Source of the DNA: JABSOG01 sp041583135
Lineage (GTDB): Bacteria > Pseudomonadota > Gammaproteobacteria > Enterobacterales > Alteromonadaceae
Length of the DNA: 20,515 nucleotides
Assembly (NCBI GenBank): GCA_041583135.1
Contig: JBFHGJ010000103.1
Location: 1 to 20,515 of the forward strand
Direction: 5' to 3'
Shown: piece after piece, positions 1 through 12,900 of the stretch
Layout: every line of letters starts with the position of its first letter
Numbering within the stretch: the stretch's first letter is position 1
Notes under the pieces: generated by a model
Told to the model about the DNA's origin: nothing
What the model saw: the letters and a program-made list of their open reading frames with translations, nothing else
The model's database searches: none
Translations under genes and position numbers: made by a program

Positions 1-990
1 GCCATTTGCAATCGCTTAATGTGGATGCAGCAAAGCTATGGGTTAACGGCGCAAGATAAGGTGCTGCAAAAAACGCCGTTTACCTTTGATGTGTCGGTGT
101 GGGAGTTTTTCTGGCCGTTAATCAGTGGCGCAACCTTGGTTGTGGCCAAGCCTCGTGGCCATCAAAACAGCCTGTATCTGGCGAGCCTGATAGCACAAAG
201 GGGCATTACCACGGCCCATTTTGTGCCATCGATGTTGCAATTGTTTGTTGAGCAAGCAGCTAGTTCGCAAAGCCTCAAGCGGGTATTTACCAGCGGCGAA
301 GCCCTTGGCTTTGATCTCATGCAGCGCTTTTTGGCCAAGTGGCCTAATACCGAGCTGCACAATCTTTATGGCCCAACCGAAGCGGCCATTGATGTCAGCT
401 ATTGGCAGGCACAAGTGCGAGCAGATGGCTTAGTACCAATCGGCAAACCCATTGCCAACACTCAACTTTATATTCTAAATGAGCAGTTGCAGCCGGTTAA
501 TCAAGGTGAGGCTGGTGAGCTTTATATCGGCGGAGTTGGCCTTGCCAGAGGCTACTTAAATCGCCCCGAGCAGACATCAGCAAGCTTTATCGAGAACCCT
601 TTTGCTCATGATAAGGTAAATGCCAGCGCCAAATTATATAAAACCGGCGATAGCGCCAAATTGCTTGCCGATGGCAATATTGAATACCTTGGCAGGCTCG
701 ACAATCAGGTTAAGCTGCGCGGGCTGCGCATTGAACTGGGGGAGATAGAAAACGCCATTGTCAAGCACCCTCAAGTCAGCCAAGCGGCGGTGCAGGTGCT
801 CGATAAAGACAGCGCCGACCCAAAACTCGCCGCCTTTGTGTGTGGCAAAGAGCCTCTGCCGGATTTACCACAATTACGTAGCTACCTAAAAGCCTGGCTA
901 CCTGAATACATGCTGCCCAATCAGGTGACTCATCTTGCGCAAATGCCACTGTCGGCCCATGGCAAGCTCGATGTTAAAGCGCTGAATGTC
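1..990 (+). other. Adenylation (A) domain, C-terminal two thirds, predicted serine-specific
   Basis: Activates an amino acid as aminoacyl-AMP and loads it on the following PCP. The window opens just after core A3; A4 (FDVSVWEFFW, residues 29-38), A5 (LYGPTEAAID, 122-131), A7 (YKTGD, 213-217), A8 (around GRLDNQVKLRGLRIELGEIE, 231-250) and A10 (GKLDVKAL, 321-328) are all visible. Aligning by eye to GrsA, the specificity residues are D30, V31, W34, H73, F96, S98, L122, I130, D131 and K322, giving DVWHFSLIDK. Serine codes are DVWHLSLIDK-like, and EntF has DVWHFSLVDK, so serine is predicted with good confidence. No oxidase or methyltransferase is inserted between A8 and A10. A condensation or Cy domain should lie immediately upstream of the window; it cannot be seen here. 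Confidence 0.93.
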
Positions 991-3900
991 ACCACTCAAG
1001 CCGCTGTGGCTAGCAACGTAGCAAGTGCGGTGACGACCCAAGCGGTAAGTAACATAGGCCCCGAGGTTGTAACGTTTTTAACCGAGCTGTTTGCCGAGCT
1101 GTTAAAACAAGGCCCAATTGCGCCTGAGCAAGACCTGTTTGATACAGGTGCTACCTCTTTGACCATGGTACGCGTGGTTGAAAAAGTCCATCAGCGTTTT
1201 GCTGTGGCCGTGCCGGTTGAGCTGCTGCTCGACCAACCGAGTATCGGCGCCATTAGCCGCTATATTGTCGGCGAGCTTGAGCAAAGCGCGCCAGTGACTA
1301 CTCAAGCTGCGCAAGAGTCAGTACAAGCACCACAACAGGCAAAACCGAGCATTGCACTAAGTCATATTCAGTTTGAGCCATGGGCTTTTCGCCAAAGTGA
1401 CTATGCCATCGAGTTTGAACCTGCAAGCTTGGCCAAGCAGGATTTGGCGGCGCTGCTATCGCTATTAAAAGGCATCAAGCAAGGGGATGAATACAAGTAT
1501 CTCTATCCTTGTGCCGGGGGCAAAAATGCGGTTCAAAGCTATGTTCACATTAAAGCGGGTGGCGTTGAGGGGCTAAATGAGGGCTGCTATTACTACCACC
1601 CAGAACATCACAGGCTGTATTTGCTTAGCTCAGGCCCAATGGATGCGGCTGTCTTTACAGGGCAAGCGATCTGTCATTATGAGCGTTGCGGTTTTGCCAT
1701 CTTCTTGGTCGCCCACATGGTGGCGATTGAGCCGGTTTATCAGTTCACCAGCCACTCGTTGGTGATCCAAGATGCAGGTTACATGAGCGAGCTGCTGATA
1801 AGCCAGCAAAGCGCAACCAAAGTGGACTTAATGCCGGTATTTGGCGTTGAGGGCGCAAAGCTTAAAGGGCCGTTGCAATTGGCAGATAGCCATCAGTACA
1901 TTGCCTGTTTACTGGCAGGGCGCGCAGCAACCAAAGGCAACAAAGCCATTGACTGCAATATGGATGATGACAGTTTTGCCCAGTTTTTAACGGCGCCGGT
2001 GCAGCAAGGCGAGTTCGCCATGCAGCTTGAAGGCTTTAACCCCGAAACTGAAAAAGGCGCACATTTACGTGATGTTACAGGCTTAAATAGTATTAACCTA
2101 GATGCCGTTAACGTTACTCAGTTAACCCATCAATTGCGCGCATGTACTCGCGAATATGGCGCTCAAACCATTCGCCTTGAAAAGCTCAGTGCATTACTTG
2201 AGCTGTTAAACGCGGTGGAAGATAAAACCCTATTTGCTGAGCTTACCGAACGGGCTGCAACTCAGTCTTGGCTGAGTGTTTATTTGTACATTAAGGCCGG
2301 TGTTGTCGAAGGTGTCAGTCAAGGTTTATATCGCTATGACAGCGTAAACCACAACTTAGAATGGCTGGCACAAGGCGCAGATGAGCAGTTTAAAACCAGT
2401 TATACGCCGTTTAATCGTAAAAGCTTTAATAGCGCTGGCTTTAGCCTGTTCTTGATAGCCGATATGGCGAAGCTGAGTACAACTTACCAGCACAATGGCG
2501 AGTATGTGGCACTACTGCAAAGCGGACTTATCGGTCAGCGGTTGATGAGCCATAAAGCCGAGTTTGATATCGGTCTTTGCCCAATCGGCGGTATGCGGTT
2601 TGACAAAATTCGCGAGCTGTTTGAACTCACAAACAGTCAAACGCTAATACACAGCTTCACTTGTGGTTATTTCAGCACCGTTAAACCGCAAAGCTACCAT
2701 TACTTAGAGCCGCACAAAAATGCCCAAGGGGCTGACAACACGCCGGTCATCGTCGGTGTTGCCGGGGTATACCCACAGGCAAACGAGATTGAACAGTTCT
2801 GGCATAACCTCAAAACTGGGGTGGTCTCTAAAAGCCCATGGCCAGCGGAGCGCGGCATTGAAGGGGTTAGCGATGGCGCCAAAGGCGGCTTTATTGCCAA
2901 TAGCGATTGTTTTGACCATGAGCTATTTAAAATATCGCCGTTAGAAGCCAAAACCATGGATCCACAAGAGCGCCTATTTATGCAGCAGGCGTGGCACTGT
3001 TTAGAAAGCGCCGGTTACACTGCCAAAGCGCTCAATCAGGCATGCGGCAAAGTGGGGGTTTTTGTCGGCGCGATGTGGAACGATTACCAAAACCATGGCG
3101 CTGAACATTGGCTGATGAGTGAAAACGCAACGGCGACTTCATCCCATGCCTCGATTGCCAATCGCATCTCTTACTTTTTTGATTTCAATGGCCCGAGTGT
3201 CGCTTTTGATACCTCTTGTTCATCGGCGCTCAGCGCGCTGCATCATGCCTGTAATGCCATAGCGCTGGGTGAGTGTAACGGCGCCATTGTCGGTGGCGTG
3301 AACCTTATCAGCCATGGCTATCACCAGCAGCTGCTACGCACCTTAGATTTGCTGTCGAACGACGATACCTGTCGGCCGTTTGCAACCGAAGCCAATGGCT
3401 GGGTAATGGGCGAGGGTGTTGGCGCATTGCTCATCAAAACCAAAGCCCAAGCGGTCAAAGACGGCGATACCATTTGGGCTGAGGTAAAAGCCAGCAGCAT
3501 TGCCCACAGCGGCAAAACCTCTGGCTTTGGCGTGCCTAATGCGACGGCCTATCAACAGGCGATGGCTGATGTGCTGGCAAAAGGCGGTTTGCAGCCACAA
3601 GATATCAGCTATATCGAAGCGGCAGCGCCGGGTGCAGGCATTGCCGATGCGGCGGAGTTTACCGCTGCGGCCAAGGTATTTAGTGAAAATAGCGCGCTGC
3701 CTGTAGGCTCGGTTAAAGGCAATATCGGCCATTTGGAATCGGCCTCGGCAATGTCGCAGCTCACCAAGGTATTGCTGCAAATGCGTCACGGCCAAATTAC
3801 CCCTGTAATAAGCGAAGGCCAAACCAATCCGCTGATAGCCGTTAACCTTGGCGTTGTAGAGTTGGCCGATAGCCTGCAAGATTGGGCGATGCCAAGGTGT

Positions 3901-6900
3901 GCACTGGTCAACGCTTTTGGCGCTACCGGCTCAAGTGCGCATGTGGTGCTGAATTACTTAAATCCACCGGTGCTGAGTGAGGTGACAGGCGAGCAGCTGA
4001 TAGTGCTATCTTGTCAGAGTAAAACGCAGCTAATACAGCTTGCCAAATCTTTGATAGCAAAGGTTAAAGACAGTCACTATCGCCTGTGTGACATCGCTTA
4101 TACCCTAAGAGTTGGCCGTGAAGAACTGGACGTACGCTTAAGCTTTGTTGCCGATTCTATCGCTTCACTTATTGCCACTTTGCAGCAGTTTATTGAAGGT
4201 AGCGCAGGTGCTTATCACTTCAATCAACTGAATGATTTTGAACATGTGCTAGTGGATGACAGCTCCCTTGAAGCCCTTGGCAAAAGCTGGGTGAAAGGTG
4301 CTGTGCTTAATAGCCAAGGCTTGCCTGATACCAAGCTTTATCGTGTGCCACTGGCGAACTATCCATTTGCCAAAACCCGCCATTGGGTGAGCGTACCGTC
4401 AATACAGCAAAATCAAATGGCTGCGGCGCCTGTGGCAACTGCACCAATAGCAAAAAGCAATGAGCTAAGCCAAGCCCTTGAGAGTAAACTGATTAAATTA
4501 TTTGCCGAGGTCGCCGAGTACGACCCTGCCACATTAAGTGCCAGCAAAGCCCTTGAAAACTATGGTATTAACTCCTTTGTGATCAAGGCGTTTAATCAGA
4601 GATTGGCGCAGGATTTTGGTAGTTTGCCGCCAACCTTGCTGTTTGAACACGCCAGCTTAAAAGCGCTAGGTCAGTATTTGCTGACTAATCATTTAGACAA
4701 GGTTTCGAGCTGGTTGGGGTTGTCGCAGTCTCAAGTTTTGCCAGCGCAAACCCCGCAGCCTGAGGCGCAGTTATCGACTAAGCACAATGATATTAACGAT
4801 GTCAGCGATGATATCGCCGTAGTGGGCTTAGCGGGGATATATCCTAAAGCGAACAACATCAACCAGTTTTGGCATAACCTCAAAGAGGGCGCGGACTGCA
4901 TTGAGACCATTCCTTTAGAGCGTTGGGACCACCAAGCGTATTTTGCCAAAGAGAAGCAAACGCCGGGTAAAGCCTACAGCCAATGGGGCGGCTTTATCGC
5001 CGATGTCGATAAGTTCGACTCGCTGTTTTTCAATATCTCGCCCCTTGAGGCCATGTTGACCGATCCGCAAGAGCGATTGTTTTTACAGACCGTGTGGCAC
5101 ACCTTTGAAGATGCCGGTTGGACAAGGCCGCAAATAAAGGCTGAGCTTGGCGCCAAGGTTGGGGTATTTGTCGGGGTAATGTACTCTGAGTACCAGCTCT
5201 TTGGTCAGGGCGCAGACGATACTACAGTGCCTATGCCACCTGGCACCGCCCTTGGTTCAATCGCCAACCGTATCTCTTATGTGTTTGATTTAAGTGGTCC
5301 GAGCATGGCCGTTGATACCATGTGTTCGGCGTCGCTCACCAGCTTGCACTTGGCTGTTCAGAGCATCAAACGTGGTGAGTGCCACGCTGCGATTGCCGGT
5401 GGCGTTAACTTGTCCATTCACCCGAATAAATACGTGCAGCACTCCCAGCTTACCATGTCTTCAACTCATGGCCGCTGTAAGAGCTTCGGTGATGGGGGCG
5501 ATGGTTTTGTGCCGGGTGAAGGCGTGGGCGCCGTGTTATTACGGCCGCTCAGTGTCGCAATCGCCGCCAAAGACAACATTTATGGCGTGATTAAGGCCAC
5601 CTGTGTCAATCACGATGGCAAAACCAACGGTTATACGGTGCCAAACCCCAATGCCCAAGCGGGCATGATAGCTGAGTGTTTGGCTAAAGCTGAGCTTGGC
5701 TGTGACGCACTCAGTTATATCGAAGCCCATGGCACAGGCACCGCTTTGGGCGACCCGGTTGAGATTGCAGGATTATCCAAAGCCTTTGCAGGTGCTGCCA
5801 ATCAAAGCTGCGCCATAGGCTCGGTTAAATCCAATATCGGCCATCTTGAATCTGCTGCCGGTATTGCGGCGCTAAGTAAGGTGCTGTTGCAGCTCAAACA
5901 CCAAACTTTGGTGCCATCGTTACATGCCAAAACCACCAACAGTGCCATCGACTTTGAGCACAGCCCGTTTTATCTGCAGCACAAGCTTAGCCCGTGGCAA
6001 AGCGAAGGTAAGTTACGCAGCGCCGGTATTTCATCATTTGGCGCAGGTGGCGCCAATGGCCATGTGATAGTGCAAGAGTATCCGGCAGCTCAATCCAGCC
6101 AAAACCAAAACCAAAGCCCATGCATGATAGTGCTAAGCGCCCGCAACAAAGCAGGGCTTAACAGCAAGGTCGCTGAGCTTTATCAGTATTTGCAAAGCGA
6201 TGGCGCAGCACTCTCACTTTATGACATTGCCTATACCTTGCAAAGTGGCCGTGAAGCGATGGCCGAGCGCCTTGCTTTTGTGGCGACCTCAACCAATGAA
6301 CTGCTTGATACACTGAAAGCCATTATGGCTGAGCAAGCCACCGAGGTATTGACCGGAAAGGTCAAATCAGCGCAAAACCCTTGGGATCTGATTGACTATG
6401 ATGCGGCGGTGCAAAACAAGGCCAAAACTCACTTGGTCAATGGCGGGTATCGCCAAATTATTACCCTTTGGATTGAGGGTAACGACATTGACTGGCAAGC
6501 GCTACATGGCCAGAACCGTGGCCAAAAAGTCAGCTTGCCCGGTTATCCTTTTGCCAAAGTGTCTCATTGGTTTAAGTCAAACCGCGAGCTAACAGGCGCG
6601 GCGCAATTGCACCCTTTGGTGCATGAAAATGTATCTGACTTTAGCGCGCAGCGTTACCGCTCACGACTAAATGCCGCGCAGTTTTACTTGAACGACCATC
6701 AGGTGCATGGACAAAAAGTGCTTAGTGGCGCGGCGACTTTAGAGATGGCGATGACCGCCTTCAGGTTGGCCGCAGGTCAGAGCCTTGATGCCGATAAAAG
6801 CATTGTGCTTGAAAATATTCAGTGGGGGCAGGCGATAACAGCGCCAAATAGTGAGCTTGAGCTGGACATTGCACTGGCCGTGACCAACGCCGGTGGCCTT

Positions 6901-9900
6901 AGCTTTGATATCGAGCTTGAAGGTCACAGTCATTGTCATGGTTTTGGCCGCTTTGAACGCTTAGCACATCAGCATGAAGCGTTAGATTTAGACTATTGGC
7001 AGCAGCAAACTGAACTTAAACAGATTGACGCTGCCGAGTGCTACCAGCGCTTTAGCGCTATTGGCATTGACTATGGCACAGGCCATCAAGGGGTTAAGCA
7101 AGTGCACATTGGCAAGCAAGGTGCGCTGGCCAAACTAGAATTGCCTGAGTGCTTGCTTAGTGATTTTGCCCGCTATCAGCTGCATCCTTGTATCATCGAC
7201 AGTGCACTACAGGCGGTTGCGCTATTTGCCGGTAGTGAAGATGGCAAGGCGGCATTGCCTTTTGCCTTAGATTGCTTACGCCAATATTTACCCTGTGAGC
7301 GCAGCATGTGGGTGGTTTGTGTCAGGCAGCCGATGCAAACTGAGGATATTCAAAAGTTTGATATCGCGCTATATAACGCTCAAGGCGAGCTGTGCATTGA
7401 GCTTGTGGGATTAAGCGCACGGTCGATTAATCCGCCTAAACCCTCCAAAGATAGCAATGATAGCGCAGCGCAAACCCATGCCTTAGCGGTTACGTGGCAA
7501 GCGCAGAGCGCGCAGGCAACAGCCGAGTGTTCAAGTGCTGAGAATACCTTAGTGATTGGCGCAGATAAAAATGAATTTGGCCAGCTCTTAGCGGCGCATT
7601 TTGTTGATTTAGCGCCGGGGCTTAGCCCTGAGCAAATCACCGAGCAAATGGCTAAATGGCCTGAGTTTACTCAGCTTATCTTTGTGGCAAACAATGACAG
7701 CAGTGACTCACTTACAACAATTGCCAACCAGCAACAAGGCGTTATTGCGCTGTTTAGGCTGGTAAAAGCGCTGCTGGCCAATAAGTTTGATGCCAAGCGC
7801 CTGAACATCAGCTTACTTACCGCGCGCACTCAAGCTGTTGATGGAATTGAAGTGGATGCTACTCATAGCGCCATTCACGGCTTTGGCGCGGTATTGGCAC
7901 AAGAGTTTGCCAATTGGACGGTGCGACAGGTCGATGTTGAGCGTATCAGCAATGACAATCTTCAAACCATGCTGAGCTTACCCTTTGATAGTGAAGGCAA
8001 GGTCAACGCCATCAAAGATGGGGTTTGTTATCGCCAAGTATTAACGACATATCCTGTGCCAAATGATGGCGCGCAAAGCTATCGTAAAAACGGCACTTAC
8101 TTGATTGTCGGTGGTTCTGGCGGCATTGGCTACGCGCTATCTGAGTATTTGGTTGAGCATTATCAGGCGCAGCTTATTTGGCTTGGTCGCAGCGCGCCAA
8201 ATGAAGCCATTAGCGCAAAAATTGCCGCCTTGGCAGCACATGGCCCTGCGCCACATTATCATCAGGCTGATTGTAGCGATTTGGCCACACTTGAGGCTGT
8301 TGTTGCCCAATATGAGCAAATCAATGGCATTGTGCATTCTGCTTTGGTGCTGGAAGACAGCACCATAATGGCGATGGATGAAGCTAAGTTTAATCGGGTG
8401 CTCAGCGCCAAAGTCGATACCGCGGTTAATTTGGCCTGCGCGTTTAAACACAAGCCGTTGGACTTTGCGCTGTTTTTCTCATCGACCCAATCGTTTAAAG
8501 CCGCCATGGGGCAGAGTAACTATGCCGCCGCCTGCGCCTTTAAAGATGCCTTTGCCTATCAGCTAGCAGCGCAATTTGATTGCAAAGTGCGGCTGATGAA
8601 CTGGGGCTACTGGGGCAATATCGGCATTGTCGCAAGTGATGCCATGCGCGCGCAAATGGCGCAAAGTGGCACAGGTTCAATTGAACCTAAAGATGCCATG
8701 CCCGCACTTGAGCAGCTGTTACAAGGCGATGCGCTGCAAATGGTGTTTATTAAGACTATCGGCGCGGGCGCAGCCCTTGCTCTTGGGGTGCAAAGCGCTG
8801 AAATCGCAGCCATTGAGGCCATTGTCTTAAGCACTGAAGGTTTGCCCGATGGCGTAAAAGCAGCCAGAGAGTCACTCGATCAGCGCCTTGGTTTGATGTT
8901 GTGGCTTAAACTCAAAGCCATGGGGGCGTTTCATACCGGCGTGTGTCAAAAATTTGAGCTTAAACAACAGCTTAATTTGCCACAAAAGCTTTATCGCTGG
9001 TTTGACTATGTGTGTGATGTGCTGGCCGAACAAGGCTTTATTGCCCTTGATGGCGAGCAGCTAAGTGTTATTGACCCTGAGCTTTATCAAGAGGCAGAGG
9101 AAAACTGGCAGCAAAGTGTGACTCAGTGGCTGGCAGACCCATTGATGGCGGCGCAAATTCGCTTAATTGAAGCGGTGCTTGCCAAGCTGCCGCAGATCAT
9201 TCGGGGCGAAGTGCAGCCCACCGATGTGCTTTTTCCTGACTCATCAACCCATTTGGTTGAGGGCATTTACAAGCACAACCCTGTGGCCGATTACTACAAT
9301 GAACAGTTTGCCCAAAGGCTATTGGCAGCGGCCAAGGCCAGACTATCCCTAAATGGCGGTAAGCTGCGCTTTTTAGAAATCGGTGCTGGCACTGGCGGCA
9401 CCACCAAAGCGGTGTTAAATGCCTTAAATGAATTACAAACCGATATCGACTATTACTGCTACTCAGATATTTCAAAAGCATTTTTACTCCATGGCGAGCA
9501 GCAGTTTAAGGGGCAGTATCCCTTTGTCGAATTCAAGCCGCTCAATATTGAACAGCCCATTGCCGCTCAAGGTTTTAAAGCCGAGCAGGCTGATTTTATC
9601 ATCGCTGCCAATGTGCTCCATGCCACCAAAGACATCAAACATACCCTGACTCAAGTCAACCAGCTATTGGCGCCTCGCGGGCTGTTAATGCTCAATGAAG
9701 TGAGCTGCCATAGCCTGATGGCCCATTTGACCTTTGGTTTACTCGATGGCTGGTGGTTGTATGACGACGAAGGTTTGCGTATGCCCGGCTCGCCGGGGCT
9801 TAGCCCGCAAAATTGGGCAGAGCAGTTAGGTGACACCGGCTTTACTCAGGTATGTTTTCCGCTTGCTGAAGTGCACGATGCCGGGCATCAGTTAGTGGTC

Positions 9901-12900
9901 GCACAAAAAGTGCTGAGCGGCCCTTTGAGTATCGCAGGCATTGAAGATGAAAAGTTACAACAAGAACAGAAACAACATGATCAAAAGGACAGACCGTTGA
10001 ATACCAATCATGCCAGCTTAATTGCCCAGGGCGCTCAGGCCATTGCCGCTATTGTCGGTGAAGTGCTCAATCTCGCGCCAAGTCAAATCGATATCGACGA
10101 GCAGCTAGAGCGTTATGGCCTTGATTCTATTTTAATGGTGAAGCTGTCAAAGGCACTGGCCAATCACTTTAGCAATGTCGGCACCACCTTGTTGTTTGAA
10201 ATCGACAGCATCAGAGCGCTTAGCGAACACTTTGCCAAAGAGCAGCCACAGGCACTTAAAGCCTTAGCTGGTATCGATGATAAAACGCCGGTACAAGCGG
10301 TGCCTGTTAGAGCCTCGGCAAAACCGAGTGATAGCGCGAGCGTGACGCTAAGCGCTGGCCGCTTTTTAAGTTCAGCGCCTCAAACAAGCGAGCCTGTCAA
10401 ACCCGCCGGGCAAAAAGAAGAGGTAGCCATTGTCGGCCTCGCCGGGCGTTATCCCATGGCCGATAACGTTGAAGCGTTTTGGCACAACTTAAGCTGTGGT
10501 AAAAATTGCGTTAGCGCCGTGCCGAGCCAAAGAGGCAACTGGCAGCGCTTTTTGCAAGACTATCAAAACGCTCAAACCCTTGATGGCCGCGACTATCCTA
10601 AGTGGGGCTGCTTTATTGACGATGCCGACTGTTTTGACCCGCTGTTTTTTAAACTCTCACCAAGAGATGCCGAGCAGATGGACCCTCAAGGCAGACTGTT
10701 TTTGCAAACCGCTTATGAATGTATTGAAGATGCCGGGTTTACCTGCAAAAGCTTAAGTCAAAGCCGTAAGGTCGGGGTGTTTGTCGGGGTGATGAACAGC
10801 ACCTATTCGCCGCTGCCTCATTACTGGGCCATTGCCAATCGCTTGTCTTTCTTATTTGATTTTCAAGGGCCAAGCATGGCGGTCGATACCGCGTGCTCGG
10901 CCTCGTTAACTGCGATTCATTTAGCGGCCCAGAGCCTTAACAGCCAAAGCTGTGAAGTGGCCATTGCCGGTGGCGTAAACCTGATAGCTGACTCAAGTCA
11001 TTTTATCAATTTGGCCGATGCCAATATGTTAAGTGCCGGTGACAAGTGCCGCGCCTTTGGCGCCGGTGCCGATGGTTTTGTCGCAGGTGAGGGCGTAGGT
11101 GCGGTGCTATTGATGGCCAAAAGCCGGGCGCTAAGCTTAGATTGTCATATTTACGGTATTATCAAAGGCTCAAGCGTCAATACCGCAGGCAAGACCCGAG
11201 GCTTTACCGTACCAAGCCCTAAAACTCAGCAAATATTGATTGAGGAGGCGATTAAAAACGCCGGTATTGAGCCTCATCACATTAGTTATATCGAAGCCCA
11301 TGGTACAGGCACCGCCCTTGGCGACCCAATTGAAGTCAGTGCGCTCACTAAAGCCTTTGGTGGAAACGTAAGCCACTGCGCGTTAGGCTCGGTTAAGGCG
11401 AACATCGGCCATGGTGAAAGCGCCGCCGGTATTGCCGGACTCACCAAGGTGCTGATGCAGTTTAAATACAACCAGTTGGCGCCAAGTATTCACGCACAGC
11501 AGCCAAACCCGGAAATCGATTTTGCCAAAACGCCGTTTGTGGTGCCTCAGCAATTAACCCCTTGGCAAAAACCACAGGTTGAGATTGACGGCAAATTGGT
11601 TGAACGCTCTCGTATTGCCGGTATTTCGTCATTTGGCGCAGGTGGTGCCAATGCCCACTTGCTGATTGAGCAGTATGAGCAAAATCAAGCGCGTGCGGAG
11701 CAAAATATTCAACCACAGCTTGTGGTTTTAAGCGCTGCGTCAAAGCCACAGCTAGTGGCGCAGGCTGCACGCCTAAAAGCCTATATTGGCAATCATTCTT
11801 TGAGCCTTGCTGATATCGCCTACACCTTGCAGGTAGGGCGTGAAGCGTTTAAACATCGTATCGCTATGGTGGTTGATAGTATTGATGGGCTTAACAGTGC
11901 ACTTGTGCAGGTCGCTGAAGGTGAGTTTGATGCCTACTGTTATGGCGAAGCGAAAAAAGGCAACACAGCGTTAGGGGCCTTTGCCGGTGATGAGGATCTA
12001 CAAGGGGTGATAGCCGGGTGGCTGGCTCAAGGTAAGCTCGATAAATTGGCCAAGCTGTGGTGTGAAGGGGTTGATATCGACTTTGAACAGTTGCCAAGCT
12101 CAGGTAGCAAACGCATCAGCCTGCCGACCTACCCATTTGCTAAAACGCGCTACTGGTTAAATCGTAGTGAAAACAAAGCAGGAACAGCTAAGCTGCACCC
12201 AATGCTGGGCGTAAATACCTCAACGCTCTATCAGCAAAAATACACGACCGAGTTTAGCGGCGCTGAGCCGTTTTTTACCGACCATCAGTTAAAAGATGTT
12301 AGCGGTAATGCAATCAAAGTGATGCCCGCAGCAGGCTTTATCGAAATGGCCTACAGCGCCATTGTTGATGCCACCGATAAACAAAGCGATATCACCCTGA
12401 CGCAGCTGGTATGGACAGCGCCGTTAAAACTGACAGAGCCTTGCAGTGTCGATGTGAAGGTCGTTGCCGAGCAAAATGACGCCATCAGCTTTAGCATTGA
12501 AAGCCTTGATGGCACTAAATATTGCCAAGGTGCAGCGCAGTTAAGCGCAACCGACGCCAAAACCAAAGCCAAATCGCCTGTTACTATCGAACGGTTTAAA
12601 AAAGAGCTTGGTGTCAGCCCACTTGATACTGACTTGGTTTATCAAGGCTTTAAAGAGGCAGGGTTACTCTATGGCCCGACCCATCAAACCATCAAGGCGC
12701 TTTATGGCAATCAAAGCGATGTGCTGGCCTATCTTGAGCTAAATGAACTCAGTGATGGCTATACGCTGCATCCGGGGCTGTTAGATGGCGCGCTACAAGC
12801 CGCTGTTGGCTTTGCCCTAAATGAAGGAGTAGGTGAAGGTGCAAGTGAGGCAGGTGCAATGCGTCTGCCGTTTGCTATCGATAAACTTCAAGTGTACGCG

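Noticed and set aside
3343..3879. Antisense open frame of 178 codons opposite KS1
   Set aside because: It lies wholly inside a clear KS domain in frame 1, its translation resembles no family I know, and it has no visible promoter context. It is a by-product of the codon use of the sense gene.
6118..6573. Possible acyltransferase after KS2 (and equivalent regions after the other KSs)
   Set aside because: These 130-160 residue segments lack the GHSxG active site and are far shorter than an AT; they fit the KS flanking subdomain of trans-AT enzymes.
7450..8100. Possible enoylreductase between DH1 and KR1
   Set aside because: The stretch has no ER NADPH-binding motif; it is the structural subdomain that precedes the catalytic part of a KR.
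9983..9999. AAAGGA followed by an in-frame TTG (codon 3333) before ACP2, a possible internal start
   Set aside because: There is no stop upstream in the frame and ACP2 belongs to the KS2 module; an internal start would only make a truncated protein. Shine-Dalgarno-like strings are expected by chance in 20 kb.
11242..11248. Strong Shine-Dalgarno-like GAGGAGG inside KS3
   Set aside because: It encodes part of the IEEA segment of a conserved KS helix and no ATG, GTG or TTG start follows at a suitable distance in a supported frame.
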